Assembly (NCBI GenBank): GCA_017518105.1
Contig: JAFWWC010000015.1
Span: 1-41,651, forward strand
Reading direction: 5' to 3'
Origin: Selenomonadaceae bacterium
Lineage (GTDB): Bacteria > Bacillota > Negativicutes > Selenomonadales > Selenomonadaceae
Length of the DNA stretch: 41,651 bases
The position numbers and the translations under genes were made by a program. The notes below the pieces were generated by a model. The model did no database searches, was not told the origin of the DNA, and saw only the letters and a program-made list of their open reading frames with translations. This document shows positions 8,436 to 16,462 of the stretch, one piece after another (position 1 is the stretch's first letter; every line of letters starts with the position of its first letter).

Positions 8436-8612
8436 ATGGAGAAAATTATTGTTATCGTATTTAAGAACGGACAGCGCGTGGTTTGGGAGCAAAACGAGTG
8501 GGACGACTACGCTTATGACGGCACGGCGTTCATCGTGAAAAAGGGCAATAAATGGGTCGGCATTTACAATTTCGATTCGATTATCAGTGTCATTGTAAAG
8601 GAGAAGGAATAA
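8436..8612 (+). CDS. Small hypothetical phage protein (cargo cassette)
   Basis: A 58-residue protein starting MEKIIVIVFKNGQRVVW, with the ATG 7 nt after GGAGGG. It alternates hydrophobic and polar residues and looks all-beta, with two aromatic-rich strands (NKWVGIYNFDSI). No family recognised. The TAATG overlap with the next gene indicates a two-gene unit set off by a terminator and the palindrome cluster on its left. Confidence 0.7.
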   Translation: MEKIIVIVFKNGQRVVWEQNEWDDYAYDGTAFIVKKGNKWVGIYNFDSIISVIVKEKE

Positions 8613-8863
8613 TGGAGTTAAAAGACACAATTGAATTGATGACGAGTGATGACTACCGCGAACGTTTCAAGGCGGAGTACTATCAGCTGAAGATTCGCGC
8701 AGGTAATTTGCATTCGCTTTTGGCTAAGTTGGACGCGGACGAATTGAATTTCAAGCCGACGTGCCCGCGAGTAGTTCTGGAAAGGCAGTTGCATTCGATG
8801 TTGGATTATTTGTCGGAGCTTGCGTTTAGGGCTGACCTTGAAGGAATTAATTTGGAGGAATAA
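8612..8863 (+). CDS. Small helical protein, crAss001_48-related type
   Basis: An 83-residue helical protein. The layout MTSDDYRERFKAEYYQLKIR, then FKPTCPRVVLERQ, then a final helix ending RADLEGINLEE resembles, from memory, a widespread family of small phage proteins named after crAss001 gene 48. Members are usually found in early or accessory regions rather than between tail genes, and their function is unknown to me. The resemblance is by eye only. Translation is coupled to the 58-residue gene before it. Confidence 0.65.
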   Translation: MELKDTIELMTSDDYRERFKAEYYQLKIRAGNLHSLLAKLDADELNFKPTCPRVVLERQLHSMLDYLSELAFRADLEGINLEE

Positions 8864-8865
8864 TC

Positions 8866-9171
8866 ATGAAGAAGTTGACGATAACGATAGACGGCAAAGA
8901 ACACGAGATAAAAAGGTTGACGGGTAAGGATTGGCGGACGCTTGGCGAATTCGTCGACAGCAATCCAGTCATCAGCGACGCAGACTTTATCGAGAAGCAC
9001 GCGGCGTTTGTAGCGAAATTCTTTGAGGGAGTGACGGTAGAAGACGTATTGGAAATGCCGCTTGAAGAAATAATCCCGACGGCAATGACGATAAGGAAAT
9101 TAATCGGGGAGACGATAGCGGCGAAAATGGAGCGGATAGAAAAAAACTCCGAGGCGGACAAGGTACAGTAA
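8866..9171 (+). CDS. Tail assembly chaperone, short form (gpG-like)
   Basis: A 101-residue protein beginning KKLTITIDGKEHEIKRLTGK, a small beta start followed by helices, the pattern of siphovirus tail-assembly chaperones encoded just before the tape measure. It would bind the tape measure and guide tail tube polymerisation; it is not expected in the finished particle. Ribosome site GGAGGA precedes the ATG. A slippery A AAA AAC heptamer lies 25 nt before the stop, so a fraction of ribosomes should shift to -1 and make a longer 183-residue product. Confidence 0.85.
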   Translation: MKKLTITIDGKEHEIKRLTGKDWRTLGEFVDSNPVISDADFIEKHAAFVAKFFEGVTVEDVLEMPLEEIIPTAMTIRKLIGETIAAKMERIEKNSEADKVQ

Positions 9172-9185
9172 AGTTAACCTTGTCC
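9141..9185 (+). promoter_or_regulatory. Programmed -1 frameshift signal (slippery site + hairpin)
   Basis: The heptamer A AAA AAC (9141-9147) is in the right phase with respect to the short chaperone frame (codons GAA AAA AAC). Eight bases downstream begins a perfect 9-bp stem, GGACAAGGT (9156-9164) with ACCTTGTCC (9177-9185), around a 12-nt loop that contains the zero-frame stop. Shifting -1 enters the frame of 9147-9416 with no stop in between. Confidence 0.85.
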
Positions 9186-9416
9186 CTGTATGAGCAATAT
9201 CTGTATCACTGTCGCAGGTTCATGAGCGAATATCATATGTCGTTCGCCGAGATAGAGGAAATGCCGCTGGAGCTTTTGCTAGACTTTGAGATAGTCGACA
9301 GCAAGGTAACGGCGGCATTTGATTCTAAACGTAGCGGCAAACGAAAGACAAAGGGCGGGAAGCGTCAACCGTTCAGCGGCGAGAAATTATTTATTGACCA
9401 GATAATGAACTTTTGA
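9147..9416 (+). CDS. Tail assembly chaperone, frameshift extension (gpT-like)
   Basis: After the -1 shift the frame reads LRGGQGTVKLTLSLYEQYLY and continues 89 residues to the stop at 9416, giving a 183-residue fusion with the upstream 94 codons. Treated as a separate gene it would have only a TTG start at 9180 without a ribosome site, which argues for the frameshift. The extension has a helical half and a very basic C-terminal segment (SKRSGKRKTKGGKRQPF). In lambda and relatives the T part contacts the tail tube subunit while the G part binds the tape measure. Confidence 0.8.
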   Translation, partial: LRGGQGTVKLTLSLYEQYLYHCRRFMSEYHMSFAEIEEMPLELLLDFEIVDSKVTAAFDSKRSGKRKTKGGKRQPFSGEKLFIDQIMNF

Positions 9417-9430
9417 AGGAGGTGAGATGA

Positions 9431-12316
9431 TTGGCAGAGGATAGGAGCGTTGGTGGGCTGTTCCTGCGTTTAGGCTTGTCGTTATCCGAATTGGAAACGG
9501 GCTTTGTTAATGCAAGTCAAACGATAGCCGCCAATATCAATCGGCTAAATCGTGAAGCCGAATTGGTAAGAATTCGTTCGGAGATTGAAATCGCAGGGCT
9601 AGATGAAACTGCCGACGCCGAAAGAATTCTGCAGGTAAGGCAAGAGGCATTGAATCGGCAAATGGAAATTCAGCGCGACCGCGTGAGGATTTTGAACGCC
9701 GAATTGCAGAATTTAATTAGGACGCAGGGCGAAAACTCCGTAGCAGTTCAGCGGGCAACGACGACGCTTGAAAGGGCACGCCTTGCCTTAGCAAATATGG
9801 AGCGTCAATCACGAAACTTAAATGATTCGTCTGGTGAGACCAATAGCATTTTCGGCGAGTTAAATGACATGCTACCTTCAATGCCGACGAAACTGCAAGC
9901 GGTTGGCATGGCTTTTGGCGCAATAACGGCTGGTATTGGGGCGGCGGGTGCGGCAGTCAATGAATTAAGGGAAGAATTCAAAGAACTGCAGAATCAAGCC
10001 TACGAATTGAATATGCCGGTTCCTGACACACGAAAATTCTTGCGAGAAATGCGCTTAGCGGGCGGCGATATTGGCGACTTCGAGGGCTATATCAGAGGCA
10101 TTACAGACGCATGGGTTAAAGGCGAGTACGACGACCCAGAATTTATTGCGCTCCGCAAATATGGCGCAGAAATCACCAACGCAACGGGCAGATTGAAAGA
10201 CTTCAAAGACTTAACAGAGGAAGTCTATCAAGCGTGGTTAAAAGCAGACGCGGCGGGTGAAGGAATTGAGTTTCTACAGTTGACTGGCGGCGAAGCAGGT
10301 GTCCGTGACGCTATTCAATATTTTCAACGCCTTAAAGAGGCACGGGAAGACGCCGCGAAGATTTTTCAAGCCGAACTCGACGATAAGCAACTGCACGAGT
10401 TTGACCGCGCAATGAATTTAGTTGAGGAGCAATCTAAGGAGCTAAAAGCCGCGCTCGGCGATATTTTTATCCCTGCGGCTCAAAGTGCGGCGGAAAATTT
10501 CTTCAACGTCCTTCATGACGGCACAGAGTATCTGGTAGAAAACAAAAACGAAATACAGCGTTGGGGCTATATCACGGCGGAAACTTTTTCGACAATCAGT
10601 GACAAAATAAAAGAGTGGACAAGCTACCAAATGCCGGACACAGGCGAGGAAAAAGTTGACAAGATGTTGGGCGGTTTGCAGTGGCGAATGTCCGAATTCA
10701 ACGAGCAAGCTTTATGGGGCGACCGTTCCCCATGGAGCAAAATCTTTTTAAAGTTGCCGAGTGATATATTGAACTCGTTTGGAATAATCGAACGCGCTGA
10801 CGAAAAGCTAAAAGAATTCAACGGCGAACTGGAAAATACAGGAGAAAAAATTAACGAGATAAAAGACGAGCTTGAAAACGTCGACGATAATCCACTGAGC
10901 CAGTATGCAATGAAAAGAGTTCAACAGTTTAAAGACGAACTTGAAGATTTGCGAACAGAATTAGATTTTGATAACGAGTATGATAGAGCACTGGCGCAAG
11001 CTGACTTGTGGAAAGACCGCGAATTGGCAGATAAACTACAAGTTTCGTCGGAGGAGCGTTTGGCTATCGAGGAACTTTATGCAACAAAAGTCGAACAGAT
11101 AAACGAAGAAAAGGAACGAAAACTATCAGAGATAAGGCAACGTATTTCAGCGGCTGATAGAACTGAGCTTGAGAATAAGATTGCTGATATTGAAAAAGAA
11201 AAAGAATCTTGGATTCAAGCTGGTATGGAAAAGGTAGAGGCGGAAGGTTTAGCGCAAAAGCAACTAAGCGACTACGTGACTAATGCCCAGAAGGATTTAA
11301 ATTCACAACTGCAAGCGTTGTATCAGACCGAGCTTGAAAATCGACTTGAGCAGATAGAAAAGGAAAGGCAAGCATGGATTGATAAATGCGGCGATGAAGT
11401 CAAAGCAACTCAAAAGGCGGAACAAGAAAAAGCCGACGCTCAGAGGAACGCCGCAATGAATGTTATCCGGCAACAGGCGAAAGAATACGAAGCGTATCAG
11501 AAGGGCGGCTTAGCAGGACTGCAAGCTTATAAAATGGCAGACTTGAAAAGGTCGGGCGTCAATCTCGACTATTTGAACATGACGCCACAACAACTTCAAC
11601 AATTCCAGCAGGCGAATCAACTTGCCGAAAAAGGTCTAATGCCCCAATTTATGACGGAGACCGATAAAGCCATGTATCGTGAGCAATGGCAACAAAGTTA
11701 TCAACAAAGACAAAAAGAATTCGATGATGAAAATTATGCAATCGTCAACGGTATAAAAACAACGATGAGCGAGGCATTAGGCGGGATTCCAATTACTTTA
11801 AAGCTTGATGATGATAGCGTGTTGAATTTATCGCCCAACGGACAAAGTGCAACGATGAGAGATTACGAGACCGATAATAATGGTAGAATTCAATCAATGA
11901 CGGAAACGAATTTTGAATTGCCGAGTATTGTCAGCGAAGTCTCACAAAGCCTTTCGGAAATGCAACCAATAATTCAAAGTGCGAGTGATTCACTAGGTGA
12001 TTTACCTATCGCGATTCAAGGGATAACAGAAAATCTTTCTTCAATAGAGATACCGCAGTTCGCGGATATGAATCAACCTTTGGAAGAAGTCACGGTAAGA
12101 TTAAATGACCTCAGCGCGGCATTGGAAAGTTTCTCGTCTCAAAGACAAAATCAATCGGCAGAGCAAAAGACGCCCGTAAATGTTAATGTGACAGTTCAAA
12201 TTCAAGAGGCTCATGCGTGGGATAGCGAACACATCCAAGAACTATCTGATAGAGTTGCCGATAAAATTCAGCCCGAAATTATCAGCGCGATTGGGGGCGA
12301 TTCCAATTCATATTAA
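9431..12316 (+). CDS. Tail tape measure protein
   Basis: A 961-residue protein that sets tail length and is later ejected. It has a long helical, Q/E/K-rich central region (about residues 470-700) with coiled-coil character, a hydrophobic Ala/Gly-rich segment near residues 155-180 that could insert in the host membrane, and a glycine-poor C-terminus. No peptidoglycan hydrolase domain is visible. The TTG at 9431 is chosen because AAGGAGGTGAG lies 8 nt upstream; the nearby ATG at 9427 is in a closed frame. If the usual rule of about 0.15 nm per residue holds, the tail would be about 140 nm long. Confidence 0.9.
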   Translation: MAEDRSVGGLFLRLGLSLSELETGFVNASQTIAANINRLNREAELVRIRSEIEIAGLDETADAERILQVRQEALNRQMEIQRDRVRILNAELQNLIRTQGENSVAVQRATTTLERARLALANMERQSRNLNDSSGETNSIFGELNDMLPSMPTKLQAVGMAFGAITAGIGAAGAAVNELREEFKELQNQAYELNMPVPDTRKFLREMRLAGGDIGDFEGYIRGITDAWVKGEYDDPEFIALRKYGAEITNATGRLKDFKDLTEEVYQAWLKADAAGEGIEFLQLTGGEAGVRDAIQYFQRLKEAREDAAKIFQAELDDKQLHEFDRAMNLVEEQSKELKAALGDIFIPAAQSAAENFFNVLHDGTEYLVENKNEIQRWGYITAETFSTISDKIKEWTSYQMPDTGEEKVDKMLGGLQWRMSEFNEQALWGDRSPWSKIFLKLPSDILNSFGIIERADEKLKEFNGELENTGEKINEIKDELENVDDNPLSQYAMKRVQQFKDELEDLRTELDFDNEYDRALAQADLWKDRELADKLQVSSEERLAIEELYATKVEQINEEKERKLSEIRQRISAADRTELENKIADIEKEKESWIQAGMEKVEAEGLAQKQLSDYVTNAQKDLNSQLQALYQTELENRLEQIEKERQAWIDKCGDEVKATQKAEQEKADAQRNAAMNVIRQQAKEYEAYQKGGLAGLQAYKMADLKRSGVNLDYLNMTPQQLQQFQQANQLAEKGLMPQFMTETDKAMYREQWQQSYQQRQKEFDDENYAIVNGIKTTMSEALGGIPITLKLDDDSVLNLSPNGQSATMRDYETDNNGRIQSMTETNFELPSIVSEVSQSLSEMQPIIQSASDSLGDLPIAIQGITENLSSIEIPQFADMNQPLEEVTVRLNDLSAALESFSSQRQNQSAEQKTPVNVNVTVQIQEAHAWDSEHIQELSDRVADKIQPEIISAIGGDSNSY

Positions 12317-12641
12317 AATCGGAGAGGTTGAGACGCTCCGCACCGAGAGATGGGAAGTCGTCCCAGATGATAGACAAACGCGTTATGAAGTTATCGGCGG
12401 TGTTGTCGTTCAAGACTTCGGGCATAACAGCGAAGGCGATACTTTTACTTGCGCGGTTACAGTTCCTGCGGCATCAGCGGCAACCCTAGAAAATTATTGG
12501 CATAACCGAACGCTAGTTACGGTTAGAGATACTAGCGGGCGCGAGCTTGAAAACATGCGCGTTGTGATAAAGAAATATGGTTACGTCGATTGGTTTGAGG
12601 ACGAATATTATTGCGCTGAACTTGAATTTTGGAGGAAGTAG
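12291..12641 (+). CDS. Tail protein downstream of tape measure
   Basis: A 116-residue beta-rich protein with IGEVETLRTERWEVVPDD and FGHNSEGDTFTCAVTVPA, ending in a strongly aromatic strand (YYCAELEFWRK). The start is uncertain. The TTG at 12291, inside the end of the tape measure gene, is the first reasonable codon, but no clear ribosome site precedes it, so coupling to the tape measure is likely. Position suggests a distal tail or tail-tip component, but I do not recognise the family. Confidence 0.65.
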   Translation: MGAIPIHIKIGEVETLRTERWEVVPDDRQTRYEVIGGVVVQDFGHNSEGDTFTCAVTVPAASAATLENYWHNRTLVTVRDTSGRELENMRVVIKKYGYVDWFEDEYYCAELEFWRK

Positions 12642-12643
12642 AA

Positions 12644-13066
12644 ATGTCAGTAAAACATTTAAGATTGTACATGAATAATCCGACGGCGGACGGCGTCGAC
12701 GGAACAGAAATATCTTCTGAAGATGATACCCTGCCGCTTAGCGTAAAGTTGAATGCAACTATCGCAGAAAGTAAAGCGATTAAAGTTGCCGTGCGTTGTG
12801 ATTCAGGATATTTGGTTGATGGCGACACTTCGATTTATTTTGAGGGAACGAACAGTTCTAAATGGAAAGTTGCAGCAGATGATAGTTATGCAGACGCGGC
12901 AACCGCTTTGTCTATGGCTCAATGGGCAAACACTTTGACGCTTGCGAATGTTGCCGCTACGAATAAAATTTTCTGGGTTAGGGCGTCTTCTACTCAGGGC
13001 GAAAATCCTTTGAACGATAGGACAGTAAAGTTAGTGGCAGAAGGGCTTGTTGCGGCGGTGAATTGA
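12644..13066 (+). CDS. Hypothetical virion protein
   Basis: A 140-residue protein starting MSVKHLRLYMNN, with the ATG 7 nt after GGAGGA. It is rich in Thr, Ser, Val and Ala, with alternating strands and segments such as LPLSVKLNATIAESKAIKVAV and TNKIFWVRASST. These suggest an immunoglobulin-like or other beta-sandwich domain, the kind often decorating tails. Family not recognised. It ends one base before the next gene starts. Confidence 0.65.
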   Translation: MSVKHLRLYMNNPTADGVDGTEISSEDDTLPLSVKLNATIAESKAIKVAVRCDSGYLVDGDTSIYFEGTNSSKWKVAADDSYADAATALSMAQWANTLTLANVAATNKIFWVRASSTQGENPLNDRTVKLVAEGLVAAVN

Positions 13067-13067
13067 A

Positions 13068-14015
13068 ATGGCTTTCAGATATATTAATCCCGGTTATGGA
13101 GCTTTGACGGGCAACAGTTCAGTTACAACCATTGAAAGTTTTATTTATAATCCTCAAAATGGCGTTTCCTTTGATATTGTTCAAACCGAAGCAAAAAATT
13201 TAAACGTTCCACTGCCTCAAAATTTTTCTAATGACATTTACGGCAAATTCAATCTTTATCTTTCCTCTAGCGCGTCGACTGCTAATTATTTTTCTTTAGG
13301 AGCCCCTTCAACAAAAAGTACCAGTTATCCAGATTATAAATGTCTTGGAGTAACTATTTACAATAGCGCGGTTTATTTATTGGACGGGAAAGGAAATAGG
13401 ATAGGTACGGGAATTTCATTATTACCTAATGTTCTTAATAAAATATGGTTTCATTTACACAAAGGTGATGATAATGCCAGCACATATTGTGAATTGATTG
13501 TAAATGATTCTGAAAGTAATGTTGATAATATTTATCTTGAGCCTTTTTCTAGTGATAAATATTTTATCATATATAACAACAACTCTTCGACATATTCTAA
13601 ATATCTCTCGGAACTAATCATTTCGGACGAGTATATTTCTCCACGCGAAAAGATTGTAGCTTTGCCAATAGACACGACCGAAACGACTATGACGGCAGGC
13701 GCGAATGGGATTTATATCGCCGATGCCGTTAATCAGACTTTATTACAAACTCCAGACGTTGATACCTTGCTTACAGAATACGGAGCTACTTCGCAAGTCA
13801 CTGGCATTGCGCTTGTCGGCAATCCTGCTTACAGAAACGGCGAAGGTATAAGTTCATTAATCGGATTATCAAAAGCAAACGGAGTTATCACCGAGCACGA
13901 TTCTTGCACACTCGATACAGTTTCTTCAGCGGTCATCATTGACGGTTGGAGCTTAAGCAATATGACGATTAACGACTTGCAGAATATGCAGTTCGGTTGG
14001 AAAGCAGGTACCTAA
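13068..14015 (+). CDS. Putative tail fibre / receptor-binding protein
   Basis: A 315-residue protein rich in Asn, Ser, Thr and Tyr. The first 190 residues resemble a concanavalin-like jelly roll (GVSFDIVQTEAKN, DIYGKFNLYLSSS, KIWFHLHKGDDNASTYCELIVND). The remainder includes a short helical bridge and a C-terminal IIDGWSLSNMTINDLQN segment. The base composition is clearly more AT-rich than the upstream tail genes, which suggests a separate origin for the tail-tip block. A receptor-binding role is inferred from fold impression and position. Confidence 0.6.
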   Translation: MAFRYINPGYGALTGNSSVTTIESFIYNPQNGVSFDIVQTEAKNLNVPLPQNFSNDIYGKFNLYLSSSASTANYFSLGAPSTKSTSYPDYKCLGVTIYNSAVYLLDGKGNRIGTGISLLPNVLNKIWFHLHKGDDNASTYCELIVNDSESNVDNIYLEPFSSDKYFIIYNNNSSTYSKYLSELIISDEYISPREKIVALPIDTTETTMTAGANGIYIADAVNQTLLQTPDVDTLLTEYGATSQVTGIALVGNPAYRNGEGISSLIGLSKANGVITEHDSCTLDTVSSAVIIDGWSLSNMTINDLQNMQFGWKAGT

Positions 14016-14016
14016 G

Positions 14017-16239
14017 ATGAGTGCGACTATTAAGCCAGAGATTTTTATTTCTTGGATACCGACAGGAAAAGTTTATTTAAAGCCAGTTATATTCGCGTCT
14101 ATCATTCCCACACCCGAAAAAGCTACCGCTGATTCATTGCGTCAACTCGTTACGTCAGAATCAATCAATACGGATACTCTTCGGCAGGTCGAGACTAGCG
14201 AAAAGTTTTCTGCTGATACCTTGCGCACAGACGGCAGGGAAAAAACTTCCGCTGATACTTGCCGAGCTATTTCTTTTTTGGAAAAATTTTCTGCTGATAC
14301 TGAAAGAGCAATCGAAGTAATGAAATCAACCTCGGCTGATACTTTCCTGCAAATCGTTACGAGTGAAAAAGCTATTGGCGATTCAAGACGTTTCCTTCCG
14401 GAAGTTAGCTACGTCAATACTTTTAGGCAAGTCACACGGAAAGAAAAAGCTATCGCAAGAACCGTGATTCGCATTCCGTACATTATGATTTACAATATCT
14501 ACGGCGGACTTGATATAATACCTTTTGATGATGAAACTCCTGCCAGCGAGCTGCCTACCTTGATTGAAAATTTTAAGGATTACGGCGTTACTTCTTTTAA
14601 TGTCACTTTGAGTGAAAGAACTTTGTCCGACACTTTCCAGATAGACCTTGCTAAGCCTTTGGAAATTAATGGAGCCGTCACGGGCACTTTGCTCGACTAT
14701 GAATTTGATTTCCTTGTTGAGGAGACTAGCCAGACCGATTTAATTCAATCCGTCAAAGGCATGTACAACCAAGACGAATTACTTTACACTCAGTTTTTTC
14801 TCGACACTTACAAGAATGCAAACGAGCAAGAATACGTTGTAGACCAAACTGCACAAGAACATATAAAAAAGATAGCAAGCAAACTTGGGATAACCGCACG
14901 TTGCCTTTTTGATAACTTCACGCCATATAATTTGAGCGGCAGGACTAGAATTACCTACGCTGATTTATTGAATTCGCTTTTTGGTTGGACTTCCCGTTTG
15001 CCTCACAAACAGATTAACGTTTTCCTTCGCGGGAATGTACTATACGCCGTTCAACGTGGCGCAGAAATAAATGTTTTTGACATTAGCAACTTATCTCATA
15101 CTCGCCCGACTATCAATAGGAAACTGATTCGCACACTTTGGAATAATCCTAAAGCCGATGACGATAGCGATAATCCAGATAAAGATAACTATAACGACCC
15201 AACTATTGATTATCAGTATGAAGAAAAGATTAAGCTTTTTTCAGGCACTATCAGCTTTTCCGATGAAGGTTGCTCGACTTCTTTAACTTATAGAAATGGT
15301 TTATTAACTGAGGAAAAAAACGATTCGGAGAACGCTAAAGCAACCTTAAGCAGTTCTGTCAGCTATGGTTATATAGAAATCTTCCCCAATATGAGTGACC
15401 TTGAAGTTTCTATCAAAAAAGGTCTCGATAAAAATTTCTTCGGCGAATTTTATCTTGATGAAAAAACTTTATCTTCCACCGCAATAACTAAGGAAGATAA
15501 AGAAAATCCTAACGACCCTGACGAGTACACGCAAACTGAACAATACGGGAAAACTAATTATCGTTATGACATAACCAATAATGGCGCAGACGTTTATTTG
15601 CGAAGTGAAATTGAAAATACAACTACCACAACTTATGAGACTAACGAACAAGGAACATGGGAAGAGACTGATAGCAGAAATGATGTCCGCGAAACTTTCT
15701 ATGTTCCGATTGGTAATGGCTGGTATGGGCAGAGTGTTTACCAGAACGGCGCGGCTCAAGGGGCTAACATTTCTCAAGGCAAGCCCGGCAATCGTGTTTC
15801 TCAACAAACAATCGGCGAAGTTCAGAAAATCCTCTCTGGTTGGACTATAACTTATACCTACGACAACCCCAGCGATAACCCCGACGACGATGACACTGGC
15901 GACGATGATGACGACACCGAAGAACCAACCGCTGAAGAACAATACGAGGATTGGCGAAATAAACTTGCTCCTATTGCTGATATTTCTTTTCCCGTTAAAG
16001 AAGAGGCACTACTAAAAACCTTAACCGAAGAATTGTTATGGCTCAATAGGAAAATCGAAGAAACTGTTTCGCTAGATTTAATTTCTAAAATAGTAAACGG
16101 GATTCCCGAAATTAATCACATTGTCGACTTCACTGAAAGAATTATCCTCGACGGACACGAATATTTTTTAGTCTCTAACAAAATCACTTTCACACCAAGA
16201 AAATTAATTCAGAAACTACAACTGATAAGGTGGTATTAA
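14017..16239 (+). CDS. Large tail-tip / baseplate hub protein with N-terminal repeats
   Basis: A 740-residue protein starting one base after the previous stop. Residues 39-147 are eight imperfect 13-14 residue repeats built on DTLRQVxTSEKxSA. Residues about 160-420 look like a tail hub, with IYGGLDIIPFDDE, NFKDYGVTSFNVTLSE and a DYEFDFLVEETSQTDLIQSV block. The middle is beta-rich, and an acidic linker of mostly Asp near residues 615-635 separates a C-terminal helical and beta segment. Position and size fit a host-specificity or tail-associated hub protein. The exact family is not recognised. Confidence 0.65.
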   Translation: MSATIKPEIFISWIPTGKVYLKPVIFASIIPTPEKATADSLRQLVTSESINTDTLRQVETSEKFSADTLRTDGREKTSADTCRAISFLEKFSADTERAIEVMKSTSADTFLQIVTSEKAIGDSRRFLPEVSYVNTFRQVTRKEKAIARTVIRIPYIMIYNIYGGLDIIPFDDETPASELPTLIENFKDYGVTSFNVTLSERTLSDTFQIDLAKPLEINGAVTGTLLDYEFDFLVEETSQTDLIQSVKGMYNQDELLYTQFFLDTYKNANEQEYVVDQTAQEHIKKIASKLGITARCLFDNFTPYNLSGRTRITYADLLNSLFGWTSRLPHKQINVFLRGNVLYAVQRGAEINVFDISNLSHTRPTINRKLIRTLWNNPKADDDSDNPDKDNYNDPTIDYQYEEKIKLFSGTISFSDEGCSTSLTYRNGLLTEEKNDSENAKATLSSSVSYGYIEIFPNMSDLEVSIKKGLDKNFFGEFYLDEKTLSSTAITKEDKENPNDPDEYTQTEQYGKTNYRYDITNNGADVYLRSEIENTTTTTYETNEQGTWEETDSRNDVRETFYVPIGNGWYGQSVYQNGAAQGANISQGKPGNRVSQQTIGEVQKILSGWTITYTYDNPSDNPDDDDTGDDDDDTEEPTAEEQYEDWRNKLAPIADISFPVKEEALLKTLTEELLWLNRKIEETVSLDLISKIVNGIPEINHIVDFTERIILDGHEYFLVSNKITFTPRKLIQKLQLIRWY
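14131..14457 (+). repeat. Eight tandem 13-14 residue coding repeats
   Basis: Within the tail-hub gene, units beginning DSLRQ, DTLRQ, DTLRT, DTCRA, DTERA, DTFLQ, DSRRF and TFRQV follow each other at 39-42 nt spacing. Several share GCTGATAC at the DNA level (AD-T codons). They lie N-terminal to the hub domain. Confidence 0.75.
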
Positions 16240-16240
16240 T

Positions 16241-16459
16241 ATGGGCGTCAGAGAATTAGCCAGTGCGATAAAACGCGTCGTTGATGAAAGAATTAAACGC
16301 GAGGCACGTGCAATGCGCGGCACTATTCAAAACGGCGTTTTTCAGTCTGGCTCAAAATCCTATCCTTACAAACAAGCCGTAGAGTGTAATACCAGTTCCG
16401 GCTCCAGAGTTTGGGCTTTGCCTTCCCAAAATGGCGACGCCGTTATTGTCGGGGCTTAA
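16241..16459 (+). CDS. Small hypothetical tail-region protein
   Basis: A 72-residue protein with a helical basic N-terminus (ELASAIKRVVDERIKREARA) and a beta C-terminus (SRVWALPSQNGDAVIVGA). AAGGTGG lies upstream of the ATG. It starts just after the tail hub stop and ends 3 nt before the next gene. No family recognised; the alternating order suggests a tail-tip accessory part. Confidence 0.65.
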   Translation: MGVRELASAIKRVVDERIKREARAMRGTIQNGVFQSGSKSYPYKQAVECNTSSGSRVWALPSQNGDAVIVGA

Positions 16460-16462
16460 GTC

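Noticed and set aside
9180..9416. Independent small gene starting at TTG 9180
   Set aside because: No ribosome site; explained fully as the -1 frameshift extension.
15469..15942. 157-residue leftward frame in the tail hub gene
   Set aside because: It is opposite the Asp-rich linker, which creates a false run of Val/Ile codons; no start context.
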